7,241 nucleotides of DNA from an uncultured Chitinophagaceae bacterium (GCA_937897585.1 CALCNY010000278.1:1-7241); one strand, 5' to 3'. Positions 1-5,708 are shown, counted from the first letter of the stretch. Numbers and translations: made by a program. Notes: generated from the sequence alone by a model not told the origin.

Positions 1-79
1 GGATTTTAATTTCTTTCGCTTGGTTTCTCAGGATTGGATGATTATATACATCAGATCCATTAGCGTCAGTTGAAAGACT

Positions 80-261
80 TCATAAGGACAGTTTGGTTTT
101 GCCATCTTCGCTTTTTACAGCATAGGCTTGGATATTGGTTTTGGTTTTCATTGTTTCCAGTTAAGGATATCGAACATTGGATTTTGTTTTTGTTTTCTAA
201 GGGTTTCAGATTGGCTATCGTCGCTTTTTACTGCATAAGCCTGGATATTGGTTTTAGTTTT
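80..261 (-). pseudogene. Two broken tandem copies of an AYAVKS-type coding core
   Basis: Two short minus-strand open stretches lie head to tail. The upstream one (261 down to 148) follows an in-frame TGA, has no start codon and reads KTKTNIQAYAVKSDDS followed by about 21 further residues. Its stop overlaps the ATG of the second stretch (151 down to 80) in an ATGA arrangement. The second reads MKTKTNIQAYAVKSEDGKTK and ends three residues later. In the same frame, past that TGA, the sequence stays open to the window edge. Differences between the two cores fall partly at silent positions (GCC/GCT, GCT/GCA), which suggests coding ancestry. Where the downstream copy has ATGAAAACC, the upstream copy has CTGAAAAACT, so its start is lost by one substitution and one inserted A. 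I do not recognise the product. Translated micropeptides are possible but unproven. Confidence 0.3.
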
Positions 262-407
262 TCAGGGATAAATATTTTAAAGAACTTTTTTTATTTTAAA
301 ATAGAAGTTGACTGATATTGGACTACAGTTTTAGTTTGGATATTGGATCGAACTTTTTTAGTTCTTTGGATTTGGATTTGGATTGATATTTATTTAATGT
401 CTATCAA

Positions 408-490
408 TCAACTTCTGACACAAAGATGCGACGAATAAGATTCCTGTCATAGAGCAAGTTTGCCCTTTATTTGAGGTGGAGTAATTACTG
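408..490 (-). repeat. Conserved 83-bp end block, copy A
   Basis: This block aligns to 1174-1256 without gaps at 66 of 83 positions (hand count) and is the best conserved part of the repeat unit. It contains an inverted repeat at 451-466 (AGAGCAA, 2-nt spacer, TTGCCCT) with one A/C mismatch. The second copy has the same inverted repeat with perfect pairing. On the minus strand the block also holds CATCTTTG, one base off the TAnnTTTG promoter element, but no TTTG lies at the right distance upstream, so I do not call a promoter. The right part of the block overlaps the end of the small candidate ORF at 447-623. Confidence 0.6.
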
Positions 491-623
491 CAGCTGACGT
501 AGATTGTCGATTGTTTTGGAACGTAGTTTTACGTGAAAGGGGAATGCTGTTCAAAAAGTTTATAATGTTCAATGAGTTCAAAAGGTTTGTTTTTTCGAGA
601 AGTTTATCAAGCTTATCCAGCAT
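447..623 (-). CDS. Candidate 58-aa small protein, unknown function
   Basis: A minus-strand ATG-to-TGA ORF of 58 codons. The N-terminal half is leucine-rich and amphipathic (MLDKLDKLLEKTNLLNSLN, then IINFLNS), and the C-terminal half is polar and ends in KGKLAL. The start lies inside a 9-bp tandem repeat that encodes LDK/LDR/LDM triplets in this frame. Reading further upstream in frame passes an in-frame TAA (639-641) and reaches a 14-codon ORF starting at 683 (MSPARDVALLDKTD), so this could be the 3' remainder of a longer gene interrupted by one stop. No Shine-Dalgarno sequence or clear promoter is seen. The last 15 codons run through the conserved 83-bp block, where the unit-B counterpart lacks the stop and has no start. 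No family is recognised. It could be an ORF arising by chance from repeats. Confidence 0.25.
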   Translation of the reverse strand: MLDKLDKLLEKTNLLNSLNIINFLNSIPLSRKTTFQNNRQSTSAAVITPPQIKGKLAL

Positions 624-658
624 ATCTAGCCTATCTAGTTAATCCGTCTTATCCAGCA
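605..658. repeat. Six tandem 9-bp units, consensus TATCNAGCN
   Basis: Six consecutive 9-mers are visible: TATCAAGCT, TATCCAGCA, TATCTAGCC, TATCTAGTT, AATCCGTCT and TATCCAGCA. The first and last thirds are best conserved. Because the period is a multiple of three, the array keeps frame on both strands. On the minus strand it encodes L-D-x triplets, with one unit giving a TAA. On the plus strand it encodes Y-x-A triplets within a 46-codon ORF (572-712). Nearby, GTTCAAAAAGTTT and GTTCAAAAGGTTT (549 to 587) form another short direct repeat. Such arrays can arise by slippage; whether this one still varies in length cannot be judged from one sequence. Confidence 0.6.
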
Positions 659-721
659 ACGCAACGTCCCTTGCAGGAGACATTGCTGAGAAGTAAGTAT
701 GAAACCTTTTAATCAATAAAC

Positions 722-750
722 AAAAAAAACTCCCGCCGAAGCGGGAGCAA
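722..750 (-). terminator. Strong rho-independent terminator with UUCG tetraloop
   Basis: CTCCCGC at 730-736 pairs perfectly with GCGGGAG at 741-747. Read on the minus strand, the loop is TTCG closed by C-G, an exceptionally stable tetraloop, and the stem is followed immediately by eight T residues (complement of A722-729). That is a textbook minus-strand terminator. On the plus strand the loop is CGAA and the stem is followed by CAAATTTTT, so weaker bidirectional function is possible. No intact gene ends just upstream on the minus strand. The nearest candidate is the broken frame of repeat unit B, which stops at 764. The terminator therefore implies that unit B is, or recently was, transcribed leftward. 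Confidence 0.8.
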
Positions 751-763
751 ATTTTTAACCAAA

Positions 764-1104
764 TTACTCTTGTGGTTTTTCAGGATTGGCTTTACTATAT
801 AGAGTAAAAAAGTATCCTGTTCTTGAGTTTTCCTTTTCTATTTGAAAAGGGGGTTGGTTTTAAAAATTTTTTCTACAGGGTTTGGATCCCGTTGGTTTTT
901 TCTACTTAACTGGATTAAAGTCAAGTATTGGATTGTTGGACTTCTTGGTTTTTCTACTGTTAATTTTGGTAACAGCGTTTTGGATATTGGTTCTTTTTGG
1001 TTTTTCTTGGCTTACCTTTTTATCAGTCTGCCGGATATTGGAAATTCTGGTTTTTCGCCATCATCGCTTTTTACAGCATAGGCTTTGGATTTTGGTTTTG
1101 GTTT
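764..1104 (-). pseudogene. Decayed minus-strand reading frame in repeat unit B
   Basis: From 1104 down to 838 one minus-strand frame contains only a single internal stop (TAA at 1012-1014) before ending at TAG (838-840). It begins KPKPKSKAYAVKSDDGEKPE, sharing AYAVKS with the two cores in unit A. Near its end lies a C5 run (G849-853 on plus). Adding one base there would carry the frame into a second open stretch that ends KANPEKPQE at TAA 764-766, 16 bp before the UUCG terminator. No start codon is found: where unit A has ATGAAAACC, this copy has AGTAAAAACC. The simplest reading is a gene inactivated by loss of its start, a stop and a 1-bp frameshift. I cannot name the ancestral family. A structured non-coding RNA is an alternative. 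Confidence 0.35.
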
Positions 1105-1323
1105 TTACTCGGATATTGAAAAGAACTTGGTTGTATTGGATTTTTGGATTTTCTTTCAGCGATTGTTTGTTTCTCAATTGCTGATACAAAGATGCAACCA
1201 ATATGATTCATGACATAGAGCAAGATTGCTCTTTTTTAGCAGTGATGTAATTACCGAAAATGGATATTGATTCAGGTATTACTCACATATAAATATGCGT
1301 GTTTTAGCTTCGTATTTTTACGA
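773..1323 (-). repeat. Diverged ~0.5-kb repeat unit, copy B
   Basis: This is the right copy of the two-copy repeat. The offset from unit A is about 752 bp at its left end, 766 bp over the 83-bp block and 789 bp at the terminal hairpin, so indels have accumulated. It contains the third clear core (1057-1106), a weaker core-like stretch around 966-1000 (ATATTGG preceded by AACAGCGTTTTGG), the conserved end block (1174-1256) and a hairpin TCGTA-TTTT-TACGA (1310-1323). A 46-codon minus-strand ORF starting at 1211 (MNHIGCIFVSAIEKQ...) and ending at 1071 also lies inside. It overlaps the core in another frame and has no independent support. Copy B sits between the cystathionine beta-synthase terminator and the UUCG terminator. 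Confidence 0.6.
1174..1256 (-). repeat. Conserved 83-bp end block, copy B
   Basis: This is the partner of 408-490. The inverted repeat AGAGCAA/TTGCTCT (1217-1223 with 1226-1232) pairs perfectly here, and on the plus strand it is followed by five more T residues to 1237. That looks like a small plus-strand terminator, but the 2-nt loop (or 4-nt loop with a 6-bp stem), the AT-rich stem and the absence of any plus-strand gene upstream make this weak. The block's conservation relative to the surrounding T/G-rich sequence suggests it is the functional or most recently copied part. Confidence 0.55.
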
Positions 1324-1350
1324 TTTGAAGACTCCTGTGTTGTGCCTAAA

Positions 1351-1380
1351 ACAAAAGTGCTGCATCGTTAAATGCAGCAC
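1351..1380 (-). terminator. Rho-independent terminator of the cystathionine beta-synthase gene
   Basis: GTGCTGCAT (1357-1365) pairs perfectly with ATGCAGCAC (1372-1380) around a 6-nt loop. On the minus strand the stem is followed by TTTTGTTTTA. It lies 39 bp beyond the stop codon of the minus-strand cystathionine beta-synthase gene, the expected position for its terminator. It separates that gene from the repeat region to the left. Confidence 0.8.
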
Positions 1381-1419
1381 TGTATTGAGTTTTGTTGGAT
1401 TTTAAGCGGTTGTTGAGTT

Positions 1420-2775
1420 TTATTTTGAAAGACTTTGAATAATGTCGTATTTAGTAATGATATGGTAAATGCCACTTTCGTCTTTACTTAATAAAGCGCC
1501 GTTTTCTTTATTGATATAACTGCTTAATCTTTCAACTGGTGTTTCAAAACTGACTTCAGGGTATGGTTTTTCCAAAACATCCATAATTGAGCTTGATTTA
1601 ATTTCTGAGTTATTTAGCATTTTGTCAAATAAGCCGCTTTCAGAAATCGCTCCAATGTTTTTGCCATCTACAAAAACAGGAATATTCTCTATTTCATATT
1701 TTTTCATTAATGCTATCGCATCAAGAACGATATGTTCTGGATTTAGTGTAATCAACTTTTGACTTTTTCTGGCACCAATAATATCTTTAAATGTTTTTAC
1801 ATCCAAAAAACCACGTTCGAGCATCCATTCGTCATTATATATTTTACCAACATAACGACTGCCATGATCATGAAATATACAAACAACAACATCATCTTTT
1901 TTAAGCTGGTCTTTCAGTTGAAAAACGCCCTGTAAACAACTACCACAGCTATATCCAATGAAAATACCTTCTTCTTTTGCAATTCTTCTTGCCATTACGG
2001 CACCGTCTTTATCTGTAACTTTTGTGAATTCATCTATATACTGCATGTCGTAATTCTGAGGAACAAAATCTTCTCCGAATCCTTCGCTGATATAAGGATA
2101 TACTTCATTCTGATCCAATTCGCCGGTTTCATAATATTTTTTCAATAAAGAACCATAACTATCTACAGCCCATACTTTGATGTTAGGGTTTTTCTCTTTT
2201 AAATATTTGCCTGTGCCAACTATAGTTCCTCCAGTTCCAGTTGCAACAATTAAGTGAGTGACTTTTCCTTCAGTTTGTTCCCAAATTTCAGGGCCTGTTT
2301 GTTCGTAATGCGCTTGTCTGTTGGCAAGATTGTCATATTGATTCACATACCAAGAGTTAGGAACTTCAGTTGCTAGTCTTTTTGAAACAGAATAGTAGGA
2401 GCGAGGGTCTTCAGGTTCTACATTGGTTGGACAAACAATAACTTCAGCACCAACTGCTTTTAATATATCAGCTTTTTCTTTTGATTGTTTGTCAGTAGTG
2501 GTGAAAATACATTTGTAACCTTTTACGCAAGCGGCTAAAGCCAAACCCATTCCTGTATTACCACTTGTTCCTTCAATTATTGTTCCGCCAGGTTTTATTT
2601 TGCCTTCTTTTTCTGCGACTTCTAGCATTTTCAACGCCATTCTATCTTTTATCGAATTGCCAGGATTGAAATACTCCACTTTAGCAAGTACAGTACATGG
2701 TAAATCTTTGGTGATTTTGTTGAGTTTGATCAACGGTGTATTACCAATTGTTTCAAGGATGTTATTTAACCACAT
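1420..2775 (-). CDS. Cystathionine beta-synthase, PLP enzyme with C-terminal CBS-domain pair
   Basis: A fold-type II PLP enzyme that condenses serine (or an activated serine) with homocysteine to cystathionine; cytoplasmic. From the ATG at 2775 the protein is 451 residues. Visible landmarks are NTPLIKL near residue 12, the PLP lysine in NSIKDR (Lys43), the substrate loop TSGNT (70-74), the phosphate-binding GTGGT (180-184), the pyridine-side serine in GYSCGS (Ser276) and NDEWMLERGF before a tandem CBS-domain region (about 333-451). Order and motifs match human CBS without its N-terminal haem segment. The CBS domains probably sense an adenosyl ligand (family knowledge). A longer reading begins at TTG 2796, but that codon overlaps the likely promoter element, so I prefer ATG. 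Cysteine synthase activity is the main alternative. The gene is divergent from the ammonium channel. Confidence 0.9.
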   Translation of the reverse strand: MWLNNILETIGNTPLIKLNKITKDLPCTVLAKVEYFNPGNSIKDRMALKMLEVAEKEGKIKPGGTIIEGTSGNTGMGLALAACVKGYKCIFTTTDKQSKEKADILKAVGAEVIVCPTNVEPEDPRSYYSVSKRLATEVPNSWYVNQYDNLANRQAHYEQTGPEIWEQTEGKVTHLIVATGTGGTIVGTGKYLKEKNPNIKVWAVDSYGSLLKKYYETGELDQNEVYPYISEGFGEDFVPQNYDMQYIDEFTKVTDKDGAVMARRIAKEEGIFIGYSCGSCLQGVFQLKDQLKKDDVVVCIFHDHGSRYVGKIYNDEWMLERGFLDVKTFKDIIGARKSQKLITLNPEHIVLDAIALMKKYEIENIPVFVDGKNIGAISESGLFDKMLNNSEIKSSSIMDVLEKPYPEVSFETPVERLSSYINKENGALLSKDESGIYHIITKYDIIQSLSK

Positions 2776-2793
2776 ATTTATTTTAAATTTTTT

Positions 2794-2819
2794 CAAAGGT
2801 AATAATTACTTATTGCCAA
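2794..2819 (-). promoter_or_regulatory. Probable promoter of cystathionine beta-synthase
   Basis: On the minus strand TACCTTTG (plus positions 2794-2801) matches the Bacteroidota -7 element TAnnTTTG exactly. It lies 18 bp before the chosen ATG at 2775, giving a very short leader. The nearest upstream TTG (2817-2819) is 15 bp away, shorter than the usual spacing, so the -33 part is weak. The position argues against translation starting at TTG 2796. Confidence 0.4.
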
Positions 2820-2879
2820 TTATTCTATTGAAAAAATCAAATACAATAGATTAAACGATTGAAAAATACTAATAATTGT

Positions 2880-2909
2880 TTTGAATGGATGGATAAAATC
2901 TTAGATTTG
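2880..2909 (+). promoter_or_regulatory. Probable promoter of the ammonium channel gene
   Basis: TTTG (2880-2883), an 18-bp spacer and TAGATTTG (2902-2909) together match the Bacteroidota -33/-7 promoter consensus. The predicted transcript would begin near 2916, about 40 nt before ATG 2958. The promoter falls inside the upstream extension of the ammonium channel reading frame, which supports the later start. Confidence 0.5.
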
Positions 2910-2957
2910 CCATTTATTTCAAGAATCTATCTTTTATCATCAAGAAATTCAATAACA

Positions 2958-4271
2958 ATGACTAAAAAATTTGCTCAGGTAACATTTATTATTCTATTAC
3001 TAATTGCTGTTTTGTCTGTTATTTTTCCTCAACTTCCTCGAACTATCAACGCTGACAACATTAGTGCAGCAGATACCGCTTGGATGTTGACTTCTACAGC
3101 GCTAGTATTAATTATGACTCCGGGATTGGCATTTTTTTACGGCGGAATGGTAAACAAAAAAAATGTTTTAAGTACCATGTTGCAAAGTTTTATTTGCATG
3201 GCAGTTATTTCTGTAATATGGTTTGTAGTTGGCTTTAGTCTTTCTTTTGGAGATTCAATAAATGGTATTATCGGAAGCCCAAAAACTTTTTTTATGATGC
3301 GAAATGTAATTGATGGTAGTCCTTGGAAATTGGCTCCAACCATTCCTTTAATATTATTTGCTTTTTACCAACTTAAGTTTGCTATCATTACTCCCGCTTT
3401 GATAACAGGAGCGTTTGCCGAAAGGATAAAATTCAAGTCTTACCTTTTGTTTATCGTACTTTTTTGTTTATTCATTTATTGTCCGTTGGCACACGCGACA
3501 TGGCATCCGGATGGTATTTTATCGAAATTAGGTGTGCTCGATTTTGCAGGCGGTGTTGTTGTTCATATGAGTGCAGGATGGGCTGCATTAGCAGCAGCCA
3601 TTTATTTGAAAAGTAGAACTGAATCTGTGCACAATCCTGCAAGAATAACGTATGTAATTTTGGGCACAGGTTTGTTATGGTTTGGTTGGATTGGTTTTAA
3701 TTCGGGTTCTGCATTACATGCAGACACAATAGCAGCCATTGCATTAGGAACAACTACTACAGCTGCTGCTTCTGCCGCATTTACTTGGATTATTTTTGAT
3801 TCAATTAGAGGAAGAAAGCCGGGAGCTATGGGAGCATGTATAGGTGCCGTTGTTGGAATGGTTGCCATTACACCTGGTGCAGGATATGTAACCATTCCAC
3901 AGTCTTTTGTTATTGGTGTAATTTCAAGTATTGTAAGCAGTTTAATGGTAGAATGGAGGTCAACTAAAACTTCAATTGATGACACATTGGATGTTTTCTC
4001 TTGTCATGGTGTTGGAGGTATTGTTGGAATGCTTCTTACAGGTGTTTTTGCAAGTCATAAAATAAACCCTGCAGTTACTTACGATGGTTTACTATATGGA
4101 CAAGGTCGCTTGTTTCTTGTCCAACTTTCAGCAATGGTTGGTGTTTCCATATTTGCATTTTTCGGAACGTATTTATTACTCAAAATCACTGATAAAATCT
4201 CTACGCTACGAGTTAGTGAAGAAGAAGAGAAAGAGGGACTTGACTGGAGTCAGCACGAAGAAAAACTCTAA
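2958..4271 (+). CDS. amt: Amt-family ammonium channel
   Basis: An inner-membrane channel taking up ammonium for nitrogen assimilation. From ATG 2958 it is 437 residues, close to the family norm, with a hydrophobic N-terminal signal-like segment (about 8-24) followed by DTAWMLTSTALVL and GLAFFYGGMV. Comparing with E. coli AmtB from memory, the twin histidines of the pore are present (His203 in VVVHMSAG; His350 in VFSCHGVGGIVG), as are the Trp148 equivalent (Trp182 in AHATW), the Phe215/Ser219 equivalents in GFNSGS, and GAFAERIKF. The cytoplasmic tail LRVSEEEEKEGLDWSQHEE matches the conserved AmtB tail used in subunit coupling and GlnK control, yet no glnK lies in this window. The frame is open upstream to TTG 2859 and ATG 2889, but the inferred promoter favours 2958. 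The first upstream gene is divergent. Confidence 0.93.
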   Translation: MTKKFAQVTFIILLLIAVLSVIFPQLPRTINADNISAADTAWMLTSTALVLIMTPGLAFFYGGMVNKKNVLSTMLQSFICMAVISVIWFVVGFSLSFGDSINGIIGSPKTFFMMRNVIDGSPWKLAPTIPLILFAFYQLKFAIITPALITGAFAERIKFKSYLLFIVLFCLFIYCPLAHATWHPDGILSKLGVLDFAGGVVVHMSAGWAALAAAIYLKSRTESVHNPARITYVILGTGLLWFGWIGFNSGSALHADTIAAIALGTTTTAAASAAFTWIIFDSIRGRKPGAMGACIGAVVGMVAITPGAGYVTIPQSFVIGVISSIVSSLMVEWRSTKTSIDDTLDVFSCHGVGGIVGMLLTGVFASHKINPAVTYDGLLYGQGRLFLVQLSAMVGVSIFAFFGTYLLLKITDKISTLRVSEEEEKEGLDWSQHEEKL

Positions 4272-4309
4272 TCTTTTATTATTGAAAATTATAGTGCTTT
4301 TCTAATGTT

Positions 4310-4344
4310 TAGTATTAGTATATTGTGATACTTAAAAAATACTA
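4310..4344. other. AT-rich imperfect hairpin between the two transporter genes
   Basis: TAGTATT (4310-4316) plus AGTAT (4317-4321) can pair with ATACT (4328-4332) plus AATACTA (4338-4344), leaving a 6-nt loop and an asymmetric bulge of five bases. It lies in the 84-bp gap and ends 11 bp before the permease ATG, followed by ACATTTTTC. It could be a weak terminator, a leader structure or an operator. No exact TAnnTTTG promoter is seen in the gap, so the permease may be partly co-transcribed with the ammonium channel. Confidence 0.3.
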
Positions 4345-4355
4345 TAACATTTTTC

Positions 4356-5708
4356 ATGTCAAATGTTTCAGATAAAAAAACAATTATCCTGAAAAGAGTT
4401 TTAGGTCTCAGTAGCAGTGTATTATTGGTTGCGGGGATAATGATTGGGACTGGAATTTTCAAGAAAGTGGCTCCCATGGCCGCATCAGGATTGTCATCTG
4501 GTTATATCATTGCAGCTTGGATTGTTGCAGGAATCGTTACAATACTTGGCGCGTTGTCGGTTTCTGGACTAGCTTCTTTAACTACCGAATCCGGTGGTGA
4601 ATATGAATACATTCGAATCATTTTCGGAAATTTTATTGCTTTTATTTTTGGCTGGACTTGCTTTACCATTATTGGCAGTGCATCAGTAGCTGCAATGAGT
4701 TATTTGTTTACTCAATCTCTGAATTCAATTTTTCATACTTCATTTCTTACGAATGATTTCAATATTAAAATCACGGCGTGTGTTGTGATTATACTTCTTA
4801 CCTGGTTCAATTGTTTGGGTACAAAAAAAAGTGCTTTACTAAATAACACATTGACCTGGTTTAAAATCGGGGGTGTGTTATTTCTAATAATTGGTGGTTT
4901 GTTCTTTTTCAAAACTGATTTGCCCGTCAAGCAAACAACAGCCCTTCAGCATTTCTCAGGGTTTAAATTAATGGGTGTTTTTTTTGCAGCCATGTTAAGC
5001 GCTTTTTGGGCATACGACGGCTGGCTAAGTGTTGCCTTCATTTCTGGGGAGATAAAAAATCCTCAGAAAAATGTCCCAGTTGCTATTATATTCGGAATCT
5101 CTTTGGTTATGATTTTATATGTGCTTTTGAATTGGGCTTTTTTAAAAGTGATACCACTTAGCCATCTCGCTAATTTAAACGGCAATCAAATTGCTGCAGC
5201 TGAAATGAGCAAAAAGTTATTTGGCAATTCAGGCAACTTTTTGATTTCAATGTTGATTTTGATTAGTGCATTAGGGTCTTTGAATGGTATTATTATTACT
5301 TATTCCAGGATGTATTATAAAATGGCTGTTGATGGTTTTTTCTTTTCTAATGCAGCGGCTGTTCATTCCCGTTATGAAACACCTTACATGGCTTTGATTT
5401 ATGCCATGTTTGTTAGTTGTTTACTTGTCTTTAGCGGAAGTTTTGATACGCTTACCGATATGATTGTTTTTGCCGGCTTTTTATTCTATGCTTTATTGGC
5501 TTATGGATTCATCTTGCTTAAAAGAAAAGGATTGATTTCTGCGAAAAGCTTTGGTTACCCTTATGTACAGGTCATCTATATTTTATTTTCTTTGTTGTTG
5601 ATGGTTAATACTTTCATCAGCCAACCAAGGCAGACTTTATTCGGAATAGGCTTGGTTTTGAGTGGAATACCTTTTTATTACTTTTTCAAAAAAAATAAAA
5701 CTGTATAA
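4356..5708 (+). CDS. APC-superfamily amino-acid permease (LAT/SteT-like)
   Basis: A polytopic inner-membrane amino-acid transporter or exchanger of 450 residues. The first membrane helix carries the backbone-binding motif GTGIF (31-35, in GIMIGTGIFKK) typical of APC transporters. The segment FWAYDGWLSVAF (217-228) followed by GEIKNPQKNVP (231-241) is the hallmark of the LAT/SteT-like branch, in which FWAYDGW and EIKNPxKNxP occur on and after helix 6. Further hydrophobic stretches (about 50-75, 92-118, 138-152, 170-185, 244-265, 295-315, 345-360, 365-388, 403-420, 428-444) fit about 12 helices. The substrate cannot be read from sequence; serine/threonine or large neutral amino acids are the family norm. 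ATG 4356 is the first start in frame after the gap and leaves a normal short cytoplasmic N-terminus. It sits 84 bp behind the ammonium channel and ends 2 bp from the convergent peptidase gene. Confidence 0.88.
   Translation: MSNVSDKKTIILKRVLGLSSSVLLVAGIMIGTGIFKKVAPMAASGLSSGYIIAAWIVAGIVTILGALSVSGLASLTTESGGEYEYIRIIFGNFIAFIFGWTCFTIIGSASVAAMSYLFTQSLNSIFHTSFLTNDFNIKITACVVIILLTWFNCLGTKKSALLNNTLTWFKIGGVLFLIIGGLFFFKTDLPVKQTTALQHFSGFKLMGVFFAAMLSAFWAYDGWLSVAFISGEIKNPQKNVPVAIIFGISLVMILYVLLNWAFLKVIPLSHLANLNGNQIAAAEMSKKLFGNSGNFLISMLILISALGSLNGIIITYSRMYYKMAVDGFFFSNAAAVHSRYETPYMALIYAMFVSCLLVFSGSFDTLTDMIVFAGFLFYALLAYGFILLKRKGLISAKSFGYPYVQVIYILFSLLLMVNTFISQPRQTLFGIGLVLSGIPFYYFFKKNKTV

Larger units (their letters stand above)
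21..534 (-). repeat. Diverged ~0.5-kb repeat unit, copy A
   Basis: This is the left copy of a two-copy direct repeat. Its left end (21-50, with the string TCAGGATTGG) matches 773-803. Its interior carries GGATATTGG-type motifs and two copies of a core (101-148 and 214-262) that recurs in unit B at 1057-1106. Its right end (408-490) aligns without gaps to 1174-1256, and a CGTA/TACG hairpin at 521-534 matches one at 1310-1323. The middle differs in length and is only loosely alignable. The plus strand of 90-390 is very rich in T and G. I assign minus orientation because the shared core reads as a common peptide on that strand and unit B has a minus-strand terminator at its end. No transposase or target-site duplication is visible. 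It may be a decayed gene duplication or an intergenic repeat family; its function is unknown. Confidence 0.6.

Noticed and set aside
80..151. Resemblance of AYAVKSEDGK to the N-terminus of zinc-dependent alcohol dehydrogenases
   Set aside because: The similarity covers only about ten residues recalled from memory, and no downstream catalytic motif of that family (such as CGVCHSD) is present in any copy.
70..315. Plus-strand ORF of 81 codons across repeat unit A
   Set aside because: It is almost entirely Phe/Leu/Trp/Tyr from T/G-rich repeats, and the same repeats in unit B do not keep its frame. The coding signal, if any, is on the opposite strand.
605..658. Possible CRISPR array or iteron origin
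   Set aside because: The units are contiguous 9-mers with no spacers. There are no cas genes or replication initiator nearby, and the units are too degenerate for iterons.
572..712. Plus-strand 46-codon ORF with YPA/YLA triplets, ending 17 bp before the 730-747 hairpin
   Set aside because: It is a by-product of the 9-bp tandem repeat, has no ribosome-binding signal, and the hairpin is a better terminator on the minus strand. The minus-strand 58-codon ORF is more protein-like.
842..1184. Two overlapping plus-strand ORFs (79 and 100 codons) in repeat unit B
   Set aside because: They have the same low-complexity T/G-driven hydrophobic composition, overlap each other in different frames and share no conserved frame with unit A.
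1071..1211. Minus-strand 46-codon ORF beginning MNHIGC
   Set aside because: It overlaps the AYAVKS core in a different frame, and its counterpart in unit A is not open or aligned to the same start. There is no independent support.
21..1323. Insertion sequence or retroelement
   Set aside because: I found no transposase or reverse-transcriptase motifs, terminal inverted repeats or flanking target duplications.
3602..3985. Minus-strand 127-codon ORF inside the ammonium channel gene
   Set aside because: It is antisense to a strongly conserved coding region. Its Ala/Val/Ile/Pro-rich composition mirrors transmembrane codons.
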